A stretch of DNA of 64,000 bases from Fictibacillus norfolkensis (GCF_014836645.1 NZ_JACSQM010000001.1:1-64000); one strand, 5' to 3'. Numbered from the stretch's first letter, positions 20,645 to 31,802 are shown. Translations and numbers: made by a program. The notes: generated by a model from the sequence alone, not told the origin.

Positions 20645-21711
20645 TCCGATGCTTGAAGTCGATGTTCCCTGATATGAATGATAATGACCTTAATCACACT
20701 GAAGATCGGAACAGCCAAGATCATACCTGGTACACCAGCTAGTTCGCCCCCAAGTAATAATGAAAAAATGATAAAAACAGGATGAATGTGCAGATTCTTG
20801 CCGACGATAAACGGACCAAGGATGTTACCTTCAATAAACTGCAACACAAGCATGATGCCAACAGTGATCCATACCATCTTCCAAGAGATTGTTAATGCGA
20901 TCAACACGACGGGAATCGCTCCTAAGATCGGACCAAAGTAAGGGATGATATCTGTTATCGCTATCACCAGTCCTAAAAGAATGGGATACGGCATTCCCAC
21001 CACCCACAAAGCAATCATTGCCGCAGCTCCAAGTATAGCACCTACAAATAATTGTCCTCGGATATACCCTCCAAGTGATTGGTCAATATCTTTTATTAAG
21101 TGCTTTCCTTCATAACGGTATTTTCTTGGTGTCAGATACCAGAGAGCTTTTTTCAGCTTTTCAAAATCGTTTAGAAAATAAAACACTAAGAAAGGTACAA
21201 CGATGATAACGAAGAAATAATCTACAATTTTTCTTAATGAAAAGATGGCATTTGTCAATACATCCTGTGCATTGCTTTCCATTTTCACGATATAATTTTC
21301 TATTTTAGTATGAACCGAATACGGAAGTGCAGATGTTCCACGGTCCACTTGGTACAATAGTTCCTTATAATCCTCAGCAAGTACAGGTACGTTAACTAAC
21401 AGCTGCTTCATCTGTACGACGAAATAAGGAAACCCTTTTACTGCCGCAATTCCTAGACCACCAAAGAAAAGGATGTATATGCTTAAGATCGCAACAAAGC
21501 GAGGTAATCCTTTTTCATGTACGTATTCCACGACGGGATGGAGTAGATATGTAATTAGAGCAGCAAGAAAAAAAGGCAGAAAGACCCCTTTGATCGCACT
21601 CCATAATGGCTCGTAAAGAGGGTAAAGTTTCATTAAGAGAAACAAACATAAAAACAATAATAAAGAAAGGCTCAACCTGTAAACCCACTTCATTCGAATG
21701 TCTTTTGTCAT
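20641..21711 (-). CDS. yrrI: AI-2E family transporter YrrI
   Basis: A 356-aa membrane protein of the AI-2E (UPF0118) family with about seven or eight membrane helices, an N-terminal pair, a large extracellular loop (about residues 90-150) and the conserved C-terminal stretch DIIPYFGPILGAIP (around 245). Family members export small molecules or act as sodium/proton antiporters; despite the name, AI-2 transport is not implied. It sits upstream of alaS as in B. subtilis. It starts 8-10 bases after an AAGGGTG site. Confidence 0.88.
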   Translation of the reverse strand: MTKDIRMKWVYRLSLSLLLFLCLFLLMKLYPLYEPLWSAIKGVFLPFFLAALITYLLHPVVEYVHEKGLPRFVAILSIYILFFGGLGIAAVKGFPYFVVQMKQLLVNVPVLAEDYKELLYQVDRGTSALPYSVHTKIENYIVKMESNAQDVLTNAIFSLRKIVDYFFVIIVVPFLVFYFLNDFEKLKKALWYLTPRKYRYEGKHLIKDIDQSLGGYIRGQLFVGAILGAAAMIALWVVGMPYPILLGLVIAITDIIPYFGPILGAIPVVLIALTISWKMVWITVGIMLVLQFIEGNILGPFIVGKNLHIHPVFIIFSLLLGGELAGVPGMILAVPIFSVIKVIIIHIREHRLQASD

Positions 21712-21730
21712 CCTTTCACCCTTTTCTTAA

Positions 21731-21757
21731 AAAACCCCGTCTTTATTTGAGACGGGG
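21731..21757 (-). terminator. Terminator after yrzQ
   Basis: ACCCCGTCT pairs with AGACGGGGT around a TTATTTG-type loop, followed by six T on the minus strand, between the yrzQ-like gene and yrrI. Confidence 0.85.
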
Positions 21758-21767
21758 TATGCTTTCT

Positions 21768-21947
21768 TTAATAAATGGCTTTTGCGACTTTTTTACGGAT
21801 TTTCTTAACACGTCGTGATGTCCACAGATCAGCTATATCGGAAAGATTATAGTTCATCTTAGACATTCTTGACATCCTCTTATTTCTCATCGCATATGTT
21901 GCCGCTCCAATACCAAGTGCGAAAAGAGAACTCATCGTCCTGCTCAT
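21768..21947 (-). CDS. yrzQ: YrzQ-like small protein (DUF3918), 59 aa
   Basis: A 59-codon frame opening MSRTMSSLFALGIGAATYAM, then a run of Arg/Lys/Met and ending RRVKKIRKKVAKAIY. The short Gly/Ala-rich hydrophobic N terminus followed by a basic tail fits the DUF3918 family to which B. subtilis YrzQ belongs. GAGGTG lies eight bases before the ATG, and a strong terminator follows. Function unknown; possibly membrane-associated. Confidence 0.7.
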   Translation of the reverse strand: MSRTMSSLFALGIGAATYAMRNKRMSRMSKMNYNLSDIADLWTSRRVKKIRKKVAKAIY

Positions 21948-21982
21948 GCTAAATCACCTCGACATCAGAGATTTGTTTTCTT

Positions 21983-22180
21983 TTATGATGTGCTTTCTCT
22001 ATAAGTCAGATCTTGATCTTCAAATAAATCATCGAGTGATGTTAGAGAGCCGTCTTCTTCCACCTGATGAAGGGACAGTCTTCCTTTAACAATGGAAAGC
22101 TCTATAAAACAGTTCCAGCAATAATACTGGTTCACTCCGATCTTCCCAATATCTTTTCTACTGCAGTTCGGACATTCCAC
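21983..22180 (-). CDS. Small zinc-ribbon-like protein, 65 aa
   Basis: The protein starts with C-P-N-C, 16 residues later C-W-N-C, spacing that fits a treble-clef or zinc-ribbon binding one zinc ion. The rest is acidic (EEDGSLTSLDDLFEDQDL) without other motifs. The GTG start lies nine bases after AAAGGAG. It lies between recD2 and the yrzQ-like gene. I do not recognise a named family; a nucleic-acid or protein adaptor role would be guesswork. Confidence 0.7.
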   Translation of the reverse strand: MECPNCSRKDIGKIGVNQYYCWNCFIELSIVKGRLSLHQVEEDGSLTSLDDLFEDQDLTYRESTS

Positions 22181-22285
22181 TTGCTCTCTCTCCTTTAAAT
22201 TTTACTTTTACAAGGGTGTCCTGAATTTGTAGAAAATATACAGAAAATAATATTTGAAGGATCGTGACTTCTAGAAAAACAAAAA

Positions 22286-22330
22286 AGAAATGTCCGACAA
22301 GATGACATCTTACATCTCTCGAACATTTCT
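22286..22330 (-). terminator. Terminator after recD2
   Basis: AGAAATGTTCGA pairs with TCGGACATTTCT with an internal stem (AGATGT/ACATCT type), followed by six T on the minus strand. The upstream arm begins at the stop codon of recD2. Confidence 0.85.
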
Positions 22331-24659
22331 AGTTTGTTTCGTTAAGAAGGGTATCATTCATTAAATCTTTTTCCAGTATCGTCTCTTGAAGACGAGATGC
22401 TAGACCAGAGTAACGTTCCGTTTCATCTGATCGTTCAACAGCCCAAGTAAATGCTTCTTGTTCTCCACAGAGGATCAGATATTCTTTACTTCTCGTTATT
22501 GCCGTGTATAACAAGTTCCGTTTTAACATTCGGTAGTAGCTTTTTAAGACAGGTAGAACGACGATCGGATACTCACTGCCCTGCGACTTATGGATCGAAC
22601 AGCAAAAAGCGTGAGTAAAATGATGAAATTCACTTCTTTTATACGTAACCTCTATCTCATCAAAACTGATGACGATCTGATCTTCTTTATCTGTGTTTTC
22701 TCTTGCATAGATAACTGCAACGATTTCACCGATATCACCGTTGAAAACCTGATCTTCGGGTTGATTGACGAGCTGAAGCACCTTATCTCCTTTTCGATAA
22801 AACACATTTGCGACCTGCAGCTGACGCTGTTTTTGTTTCTCCGGATTAAACAGACGCTGAAGTTCCATATTTAATCGATCAATTCCAACTGGCCCTTTGT
22901 ACATAGGTGCTAACACTTGGATATCTCGAGAACTGTATCCTTTTTTAATCGCATTTTCACAAACCTGAAGGATAGCCTGAAACACTTGTTCACCTGAACA
23001 TGCAAAAAAACGTCTGTCGTTCTGAGGAACGAGCAGATCTTGCGGCACGTTTCCGTTCTTCATCTCATGAGCTAACCGGATAATAGATGACCCTTCTGCT
23101 TGTCTATAAATATCCACTAATCGAGATTGTGGAACATGCTGTGCTTGTAGAAGATCTTTTAATACTTGACCAGGGCCTACGGATGGTAATTGATCTTCAT
23201 CCCCAACAAAAATGATCTGGATGTGAGATGGCAGAGCTTTTGCTAAAGAATGTGCAAGCCATATATCCACCATCGACATTTCATCGACGATCAGTAATTT
23301 TCCATCAATCTGTTCATCTTCATTTTTTTCGAAGGTCCCGCCACCCTTCCATCCTAACAAACGATGGATCGTGTGAGCCGGTATTCCTGTTGACTCTGTC
23401 ATTCGCTTTGCTGCTCGACCTGTTGGAGCAACGAGTAAAACAGGAAACGATTCTTTCTTTCCTCGGTAATCATCAGGATTCAAACTTACACCATGAATCT
23501 CACTATAAAGTTCGACGATTCCTTTAATTACGGTCGTTTTCCCTGTTCCAGGTCCTCCTGTCAGAACCATTAAAGAAGATGTTAACGCCTTCTTAATCGC
23601 CTCTTTTTGACTTTTCGCATATGTCATGTTGAGTCTTTTTTCAAGAGCTGTTAGCTCAGATTCCAATTTTGAACCCTCAATGTGATAATCATTTTTCTGA
23701 CTATGTAATAATTGATTCATTTTTTGAGCAAATCCACGTTCAGCGAAATAAAGAGATGGCAGATATACAACGTTTTCTTTTACGATCAATCGCTGCTCTG
23801 TCTCCATATCTTGAATCTCTCGAAAAATACTCATCTCATCTACCGTATTCTTTCCATCTGCTAAAAGCTTTCTTACACCTTCTAACAGTTGGTCCATCGG
23901 AAGGTATGAGTGTCCAAGATCTGTTCCTTGATCACGAAGTACGAACTGACAGGCAGCTTGAATTCGTTTTGGATGATTGACTTGCATCCCATTTCCTTTT
24001 GCGATTTCATCAGCCCGGTGAAAACCAATTCCAGAAACGTCTTCGATCAGTCGATACGGCTCGTCTTTAATGATCTTTACAGCATCATCCTGATACGTTT
24101 GAAAGATTTTCATCGCAAGCTGCGGTCCGATCCCATAGGGTTGAACGACCATCATCACTTGATCTAATCCTCGATTCTGCATAAGGGATATTTGCAAACT
24201 TTGAGCTTGCTCTTCTGTTAGCTTTGGAATCTGACTGATATATTCCGGTGATTCTAAAAGCTTTGTGATCGCATCGTTTCCCATGACTTCTACAATATGC
24301 TCGGCAGTCTTCTTACCGATCCCTTTAAACAGATCGCTCGAAAGATACTGAATCATTGCTTCCTTGGATTGAGGCATTTCTTTTTGAAACAAATCAACTT
24401 CGTATTGTTTACCATATTTCGGATGATCTTTAAATTTTCCATAAAACACATAAAGTTCATCTTCTCTTAACGGAGGAAGGATGCCTGTAATCATGATTTC
24501 TTTTTCATTGTAATTTTCGTTCGTCTCTTTTACCCGTATTCTAGCGACCGTATAGAGACTCTCTGTTTGATGATAAATTGTAGAGATCAATGTACCTTTT
24601 ATATATTTTTTTATTTCAGTCGACTCATCTTCTAAATGAAAAGAAGGCTGCTGTGCCAT
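22329..24659 (-). CDS. recD2: RecD2-type 5'-3' DNA helicase (RecD-like, YrrC)
   Basis: A superfamily 1B helicase that acts apart from RecBC, in DNA repair and replication fork progression. The 776-aa protein has an N-terminal OB/HhH region (GIGKKTAEHI at 113-122 and GIGFHRADEIA at 210-220), Walker A LTGGPGTGKTT at 366-376, Walker B IVDEMSMVD around 455, and the C-terminal UvrD-like motif AFCCSIHKSQGSEYP and LLYTAITRSK. Length is normal. It begins 12 bp after yrrB and is probably co-transcribed. Confidence 0.95.
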   Translation of the reverse strand: MAQQPSFHLEDESTEIKKYIKGTLISTIYHQTESLYTVARIRVKETNENYNEKEIMITGILPPLREDELYVFYGKFKDHPKYGKQYEVDLFQKEMPQSKEAMIQYLSSDLFKGIGKKTAEHIVEVMGNDAITKLLESPEYISQIPKLTEEQAQSLQISLMQNRGLDQVMMVVQPYGIGPQLAMKIFQTYQDDAVKIIKDEPYRLIEDVSGIGFHRADEIAKGNGMQVNHPKRIQAACQFVLRDQGTDLGHSYLPMDQLLEGVRKLLADGKNTVDEMSIFREIQDMETEQRLIVKENVVYLPSLYFAERGFAQKMNQLLHSQKNDYHIEGSKLESELTALEKRLNMTYAKSQKEAIKKALTSSLMVLTGGPGTGKTTVIKGIVELYSEIHGVSLNPDDYRGKKESFPVLLVAPTGRAAKRMTESTGIPAHTIHRLLGWKGGGTFEKNEDEQIDGKLLIVDEMSMVDIWLAHSLAKALPSHIQIIFVGDEDQLPSVGPGQVLKDLLQAQHVPQSRLVDIYRQAEGSSIIRLAHEMKNGNVPQDLLVPQNDRRFFACSGEQVFQAILQVCENAIKKGYSSRDIQVLAPMYKGPVGIDRLNMELQRLFNPEKQKQRQLQVANVFYRKGDKVLQLVNQPEDQVFNGDIGEIVAVIYARENTDKEDQIVISFDEIEVTYKRSEFHHFTHAFCCSIHKSQGSEYPIVVLPVLKSYYRMLKRNLLYTAITRSKEYLILCGEQEAFTWAVERSDETERYSGLASRLQETILEKDLMNDTLLNETN

Positions 24660-24671
24660 AAAGCACCCCCT

Positions 24672-25331
24672 TTAATGGTTGGTGTTTTTACTTTCGATAT
24701 TTCGCTTCCCATTCCCTGCCAAATAATGATCGGGTTGAATATCTAACGCACTTTGAAAAGCTTTTAGAGCATCTGCGTTCTTATCAAAATAACTATACGT
24801 CACACCTAAGTTGTACCATGCATCGGCATGTGTCTCATCGCGTTCAATGACTTTTTCAAAAGTTGTTGATGCCGAATCAATATCGCCTGTTCTCGCCTGA
24901 CAGAGACCAAACTGAAAAAGTGCCTCATGATCTTGATCGTTGAGCTCAATAGCTCTCATTAAGTAAGGAAATGCTAGCTTATGTTCACCTAGTGAAACGA
25001 ACGACATGCCTGTCATAAAGTGAGTATCACTATCTTGCAGACCGCCTTTGAGGGCTTCTTGAAACAGTTTTGCACTCTTAGAAAATTCTTCAAGATGATA
25101 GCAGGCAATACCCGCACCATAGTAAGCAACAACAGCATTTTCATCGAGCGATAGAGCTTTATCAAAAAATTGAATCGCTTTTTCGTGTTCATGAACAGCA
25201 GAAAGCAGATTTCCGAAGTTAATATAATGTACTGGATTTTCTGGATCTGCCTCGATCATGGATTCCAGACTTTTTGCTGCTTCTTCGAACTTTCCTTTTT
25301 GTAAATATTCCAGACCTTTTGAAGGTTCCAT
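24672..25331 (-). CDS. yrrB: TPR-repeat protein YrrB
   Basis: The 219-aa protein consists almost wholly of about six tetratricopeptide repeats of 34 residues, with the usual W/Y/F at position 11-type and Ala-Tyr-Pro signature (for example DAWYNLGVTYSYFDKNADAL and AVVAYYGAGIACY). TPRs form protein-binding superhelices; the partner is unknown. The ATG at 25331 is chosen because GGGGG lies eight bases before it. It precedes recD2 in one unit. A 20-bp tandem repeat lies 85 bp upstream. Confidence 0.88.
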   Translation of the reverse strand: MEPSKGLEYLQKGKFEEAAKSLESMIEADPENPVHYINFGNLLSAVHEHEKAIQFFDKALSLDENAVVAYYGAGIACYHLEEFSKSAKLFQEALKGGLQDSDTHFMTGMSFVSLGEHKLAFPYLMRAIELNDQDHEALFQFGLCQARTGDIDSASTTFEKVIERDETHADAWYNLGVTYSYFDKNADALKAFQSALDIQPDHYLAGNGKRNIESKNTNH

Positions 25332-25415
25332 CTTCATTACCCCCACTTTTAATTTCCTTCAAAAGTATAACAAATGAAGGTAGCTGGCGCATAATTTTTT
25401 TCTGATTGCTTTTAT

Positions 25416-25564
25416 TGGCGCTCGTATTTCTCGGATGGCGCTCGTATTTCTCGGATGGCGCTCGTATTTCTCTGATGGCGCTCGTATTTCTCGGATGGCG
25501 CTCGTATTTCTCGGATGGCGCTCGTATTTCTCGGATGGCGCTCGTATTTCTCGGATGGCGCTCG
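25416..25564. repeat. Tandem array of a 20-bp unit
   Basis: Seven full copies of TGGCGCTCGTATTTCTCGGA, at 25416, 25436, 25456, 25476, 25496, 25516 and 25536, then a partial eighth (TGGCGCTCG). Only the third copy differs, by one base (TCTGA). It lies between the mnmA terminator and yrrB. No spacers are present, so it is not a CRISPR array. Confidence 0.97.
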
Positions 25565-25629
25565 TCCAGCGTGCATTTCATGCCGCTAAGACGAGCTCAT
25601 TATAATATCTTAAATCATTTAAAAAGAAA

Positions 25630-25675
25630 AAAACTGGCTCCCTTAGGTCATTTGAGGTCCTAGTAAGCCAGTTTT
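25630..25675 (-). terminator. Terminator after mnmA
   Basis: AAAACTGGCT pairs with AGCCAGTTTT, with a second internal stem (CTAGG/CCTAAG type), followed by T on the minus strand. It ends the yczE-cymR-yrvO-mnmA group. Confidence 0.88.
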
Positions 25676-25687
25676 TTAAACATTCTT

Positions 25688-27995
<2,308 letters not shown>

Positions 27996-28009
27996 TGCTC
28001 ATTTCCTTC

Positions 28010-28429
28010 CTATATATAAAACATGTAAGCGTCCTGTGCGCCCTCATCTTCATAGTTCGCCAAATCTTCGAGTGTTGTAGAATCTAACACATCTTTTACA
28101 GCATCTCTGATTTTAATCCAAAGATTTCTTTTCGCAGGCTCTTCATCATCCAATACTTCAACGGGAGAGATCGGTCCTTCAAGGACTCGGATGATATCTC
28201 CAGCAGTAATCGTGGATGCTTCTTTTGCGAGGATGTACCCACCATAAGCACCGCGGATACTCTTAACAAGTCCTGCATTTCTGAGCGGGGCGATAAGCTG
28301 CTCTAAATAATGCTCTGATAGACTATATTCTTTTGCGATTAATTTCAATGCGATCGGACCTTCACCTGATCTCTTTGCTAATGCCATCATGATGGTTAAT
28401 CCGTACCGACCTTTTGTTGATATCTTCAT
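28010..28429 (-). CDS. cymR: Rrf2-family regulator CymR
   Basis: CymR is the master repressor of cysteine metabolism; in B. subtilis it acts in a complex with cysteine synthase CysK. The 139-aa protein opens MKISTKGRYGLTIMMALAKR, has the winged-helix segment SEHYLEQLIAPLRNAGLVKS and wing RGAYGGY, and the CymR-specific GDIIRVLEGPISPVEVLDDE, with a C terminus ending AYMFYI. It lacks the three Cys of iron-sulfur Rrf2 proteins such as IscR. The ATG lies seven to eight bases after GGAG; an upstream GTG is rejected. It overlaps the upstream gene by 68 bp. Confidence 0.95.
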   Translation of the reverse strand: MKISTKGRYGLTIMMALAKRSGEGPIALKLIAKEYSLSEHYLEQLIAPLRNAGLVKSIRGAYGGYILAKEASTITAGDIIRVLEGPISPVEVLDDEEPAKRNLWIKIRDAVKDVLDSTTLEDLANYEDEGAQDAYMFYI

Positions 28430-29072
28430 ATTGTTCACTCCGTTCTAAAACAAACTTCACTAATTTTTGGCAATACGGAAGGGTCCTGCCCACGATTGCT
28501 CCTATCGTTACACAAAAAAGGATTGTTCCGAACGAAACGGGTCCCTTTAACATCCAACCAAAAAACAGAACAACAAATTCCATTAAGAGTCGAATACTTG
28601 AAACTTTCATCCCTGATTTTTCTGTAAGAGCGAGCATCAGACTATCTCTTGGTCCTGCACCGCAGTCTGATGAAATATATAACCCGATACCAAAACCTAA
28701 GATTAAGATACCGATGATTAAGAACATCCATTTCCCAAAATCAGTTACAGGATCATGAAAAAAAGGAAGCCATAAATAAAAGTCAATAAACAAACCAACA
28801 GACACCATATTTAAAAAGGCACCTGATTGAGGTTTCTTTTTAGTTAATAAGGATGTAGCTAAGATGACGAAGAATCCCATTATGATCGACCATGTGCCTA
28901 TGGACAGTCCAAACTGTGCAAACAGTCCGATATGAAGAACGTCCCACGGAGCACTTCCTAGGTCTGCCTTAATCATAAGCGCGATTCCGAAAGCCATAAT
29001 AAATAATCCAATAAAAAATACAGACCACTGAAACAAAAATTTGTTCCATCTTGAATGCGTTTGGTCTTTCAC
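28362..29072 (-). CDS. YczE/YitT-type integral membrane protein
   Basis: The 236-aa protein has about five to six membrane helices, with the family motifs GIALMIKADLGSAPWDVLH near the start and GIGLYISSDCGAGPRDSLML in the middle, typical of the YczE/YyaS branch (DUF161-like/PF19700 type). Function unknown. The GTG start is preferred because GGAAGGA lies nine bases before it; an ATG 16 codons upstream has no site. Its last 22 codons overlap cymR in another frame, an unusually long overlap. The gene is not at this place in B. subtilis, so it is probably inserted. Confidence 0.82.
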   Translation of the reverse strand: MKDQTHSRWNKFLFQWSVFFIGLFIMAFGIALMIKADLGSAPWDVLHIGLFAQFGLSIGTWSIIMGFFVILATSLLTKKKPQSGAFLNMVSVGLFIDFYLWLPFFHDPVTDFGKWMFLIIGILILGFGIGLYISSDCGAGPRDSLMLALTEKSGMKVSSIRLLMEFVVLFFGWMLKGPVSFGTILFCVTIGAIVGRTLPYCQKLVKFVLERSEQYEDINKRSVRINHHDGISKEIR

Positions 29073-29136
29073 TGTGCAAAATCCTTCCCTATTAAGTTGT
29101 CTCATTTCGGTTAATTCCATAAATCTAAAGCTTATT

Positions 29137-29145
29137 ATAGCATGA
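29137..29145 (-). promoter_or_regulatory. Extended -10 promoter before the YczE-type gene
   Basis: TGCTATAAT on the minus strand is a TGn-extended -10 element; no good -35 box is visible. Transcription would start near 29131, upstream of the GTG start, and could drive yczE-cymR-yrvO-mnmA. Confidence 0.5.
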
Positions 29146-29226
29146 AATCATTTCAACTTGCATGATGTACTATTGTATAGTATTGTCATATGACGATTAG
29201 AACAAGTGTACGGAAGGATGATTGTA

Positions 29227-30561
29227 ATGGACTTGTTTTCTTACAAAGACGAAAGCTCCCATTCATTAAAAAGACCTCTTGCCAACAGAATGCGTCCTAG
29301 AAAAATAACGGAATTTATCGGCCAAGAGCATATAGCTGGAGAAGGTAAGCTGTTGAGACGGGCAATAGAAGCCGATCAACTCACACCGATGATCTTTTTC
29401 GGACCTCCTGGCACAGGTAAAACAACTTTAGCTAAAATTATTGCGAATTCCACATCTGCATGGTTTGAACAACTTAATGCGGTTACGTCTGGAGTCGCTG
29501 ATCTAAAGGTCATTATGGGAGCTGCTAGAGAACGCTTGTTATTAGAAGAAAAAAAGACAGTGCTCTTTATCGACGAGATCCACCGTTTTAACAAAAGTCA
29601 GCAAGACGCGCTCCTTCCATACGTGGAAGACGGATCGGTTATCTTAATCGGTGCAACAACAGAGAGTCCTATGTTCGAGATCAACCCGGCTCTCTTATCA
29701 AGATCTCGGTTGTTTCGCTTTGAACCACTAACAGATGAACACATTTCAAAAGTGATTCAGCAGGCTCTTTCCGATAAAGATAGAGGATATGGAAAGCATC
29801 CGATATCTATGAAAAAAGAAGCAATCGATCATATCGTCTCTATTTCGAACGGAGACGCAAGGACAGCTCTTAATGCGGTGGAACTTGCTGTGTTAACGAC
29901 GAAACCAGACAAAGACGGAAACATTACGATCACACTAGAAATCGCTGAAGAATCCATTCAACAAAGAGTCCTTCAATATGATAAAAAAGGAGACAACCAT
30001 TATGATACAGTCTCTGCTTTTATTAAAAGCATACGTGGATCAGACCCGGATGCCGCTCTATACTGGCTTGCTAAAATGATTTATGCTGGCGAGGATCCTC
30101 GTTTTATTGCTCGCCGATTGCTCGTTCATGCAGCAGAAGACGTCGGCCTCGCTGATCCGAACGCGTTACTTGTGGCACATGCTGCAAGTTATGCTGCTGA
30201 TTTTATCGGTATGCCTGAAGCTCGAATTCCGCTGGCAGAAGCTACACTTTATTTAGCCACTGCTCCTAAAAGCAACAAAGTAATAACAGGAATTGATAAA
30301 GCACTTGATGCAGTCAAAAAAGAAAAAACAGGTCTCGTCCCGATCCATCTTCGTGATGCCCACTATAAAGGAGCGAAACAACTTCAACATGGTGAGGACT
30401 ATAAATATCCACATAATTTTGAAGATGGGTATGTACCACAAGAATATTTACCAAAGCATCTGCAGGGTAAGACGTTTTACGAACCTACTGAACGCGGCTT
30501 TGAAAAGAATCTTAAGAAGCGTCTCGACTATTTTAATGATCGTAAGAAAAAGGGAAAGTAA
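29227..30561 (+). CDS. rarA: Replication-associated recombination protein RarA (MgsA)
   Basis: A AAA+ ATPase that acts at stalled replication forks. The 444-aa protein has Walker A GPPGTGKTT at 59-67, Walker [10 protein letters not shown] around 115, sensor 1 IGATTESP around 140, and the C-terminal MgsA domain with DPDAALYWLAKMIYAGEDPRFIARR, which is specific to the RarA group. The ATG is preceded at six bases by GGAAGGATG; earlier in-frame starts are too close to this site. It is divergent from the yczE-cymR group. Confidence 0.95.
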   Translation: MDLFSYKDESSHSLKRPLANRMRPRKITEFIGQEHIAGEGKLLRRAIEADQLTPMIFFGPPGTGKTTLAKIIANSTSAWFEQLNAVTSGVADLKVIMGAARERLLLEEKKTVLFIDEIHRFNKSQQDALLPYVEDGSVILIGATTESPMFEINPALLSRSRLFRFEPLTDEHISKVIQQALSDKDRGYGKHPISMKKEAIDHIVSISNGDARTALNAVELAVLTTKPDKDGNITITLEIAEESIQQRVLQYDKKGDNHYDTVSAFIKSIRGSDPDAALYWLAKMIYAGEDPRFIARRLLVHAAEDVGLADPNALLVAHAASYAADFIGMPEARIPLAEATLYLATAPKSNKVITGIDKALDAVKKEKTGLVPIHLRDAHYKGAKQLQHGEDYKYPHNFEDGYVPQEYLPKHLQGKTFYEPTERGFEKNLKKRLDYFNDRKKKGK

Positions 30562-30685
30562 ATCTATGAGACTTAATAACTTAGCAAACTAGCAAAAGTT
30601 CTTCAGAAGTGTGTATAGGATTCTCTCTGATTGGTAAACATGAAAATATCAAATGAATATTTTTGTAGCTAAGGAGAGGATAACC

Positions 30686-31534
30686 GTGTCAAAAATCAGA
30701 CAGGACGCCTGGTCAGAAGAAGACGATCTATTGCTTGCCGAAACGGTCTTACGCCATGTGCGTGAAGGAAGTACACAGTTACATGCTTTTGAAGAGGTAG
30801 GAGATAAATTAGAGCGTACGAGTGCAGCAGTTGGATTTAGATGGAATGCAATCGTGAGAAAAAAATACGAACAAGCATTAAAGATTGCTAAAAAGCAAAG
30901 AAAAGAACGTCAGCGTGCGCTAGCGAGATCACAGCAGCAACAACAACAGGCGAAACCTGAAGCAAAGCCTATACAATCGAATAATACTCCACAGATGCAC
31001 GATGATGAAACCTATCATCCAGAAGAGTTCTTCAGAACACCTTTTTCGTATGAAAGGAACACAGCAGCACCAACTCCAACTGTATCTTCAGCTCCAGTTC
31101 AAGAACAACAGAATTTTGTACAGCAAACTGAAGCGGAAGCACCAGAAGTTACGAGCTTACAAGGATCACAACAACATTCAACACCCATCGCCTATCGTCA
31201 GCCACAAGCTAGTAATGAAAGTAGTCTTACACTTGATGAAGTCATAGATTTCTTAAGTGGGATAAAGCGAAACGGAATGTCGAACGGCAAGCTCGTTCAA
31301 GAAAACATGGAACTTCGTCTTCAAATGAACGAGTTAATGCAGCAGAACAAAGTGATGAAAGATCAGCTTTCTGTTCTTGAGAAAGAGCACCAGACGGTAC
31401 AGGAAGATTATCAAGCACTGATCCAGATCATGGATCGCGCAAGAAAAATGGTATTGTTCCAAGACGAAGATACCAATCCTAACGTAACCTTCCGTATGGA
31501 TAAGAACGGAAATCTAGAGAAACTAGCAAAATAA
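30686..31534 (+). CDS. RsfA-family transcriptional regulator
   Basis: The 282-aa protein opens SKIRQDAWSEEDDLLLAETVLRHV and continues with SAAVGFRWNAIVRK, a SANT/Myb-like DNA-binding domain (about residues 5-60) typical of the RsfA family. RsfA and its relatives YlbO and YwfN act in the forespore or in late sporulation. The middle is low-complexity (Gln/Pro/Ala-rich) and the C terminus is a coiled-coil (about 210-265). The GTG start lies six bases after AAGGAGAGG. It follows rarA by 125 bp and has its own terminator. Which paralogue this is cannot be told. Confidence 0.85.
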   Translation: MSKIRQDAWSEEDDLLLAETVLRHVREGSTQLHAFEEVGDKLERTSAAVGFRWNAIVRKKYEQALKIAKKQRKERQRALARSQQQQQQAKPEAKPIQSNNTPQMHDDETYHPEEFFRTPFSYERNTAAPTPTVSSAPVQEQQNFVQQTEAEAPEVTSLQGSQQHSTPIAYRQPQASNESSLTLDEVIDFLSGIKRNGMSNGKLVQENMELRLQMNELMQQNKVMKDQLSVLEKEHQTVQEDYQALIQIMDRARKMVLFQDEDTNPNVTFRMDKNGNLEKLAK

Positions 31535-31541
31535 AATTAGA

Positions 31542-31574
31542 TGACTCATAGGGTTTAGCCTACGAGTCATCTTT
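31542..31574 (+). terminator. Terminator after the rsfA-like gene
   Basis: GATGACTCATAGG pairs with CCTACGAGTCATC around a short loop, followed by TTTTTT, 8 bp past the stop codon. Confidence 0.88.
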
Positions 31575-31585
31575 TTTGTGCGGCT

Positions 31586-31690
31586 TTTCGCCCTAAAATC
31601 GGATAAGTTATTTTATCTCCGGAATTATTTAGGTTATACCCGGATATATTTCAAGTTACCCTGGAATTATTTGAAATTACCTCGTAAAAA
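31586..31690. repeat. Tandem array of a degenerate 21-bp unit (array 2)
   Basis: Five consecutive units of 20-22 bp (from 31586, 31608, 31628, 31649 and 31670). Examples are TTTAGGTTATACCCGGATAT-A and TTTCAAGTTACCCTGGAATT-A. The TTTAGG start and the CCGGA/CTGGA core match array 1 at 5866-5971 in the same orientation. It lies between the convergent rsfA-like gene and tcdA; the remainder of this 307-bp gap holds the two terminators. Confidence 0.7.
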
Positions 31691-31802
31691 TTAGGAGTGT
31701 TCATTTGAGAAAAACATTTTCTTCGCCACGTCTTACTGGAAAGCACAATTCCTCTCACCAACATTTATAAGTAGTAATAAATTCATCAATAGACGAAAAA
31801 AA

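Noticed and set aside
20641-21711. yrrI as autoinducer-2 exporter linked to luxS
   Set aside because: The family name is historical; members carry out other transport and the gene is far from luxS.
25416-25564. Possible CRISPR array
   Set aside because: Repeats are directly adjacent with no spacers, and no cas gene is in the window.
25219-25581. A repeat peptide frame on the minus strand over the 20-bp array
   Set aside because: The 20-bp unit cycles through all three frames, so the repetitive peptide is an artefact; it also overlaps yrrB with no ribosome site.
28362-28429. Possible pseudogene or frameshift at the yczE-cymR overlap
   Set aside because: Both frames are complete: cymR is intact from its own ribosome site, and the membrane protein has a normal core. 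The overlap is listed as a finding instead.
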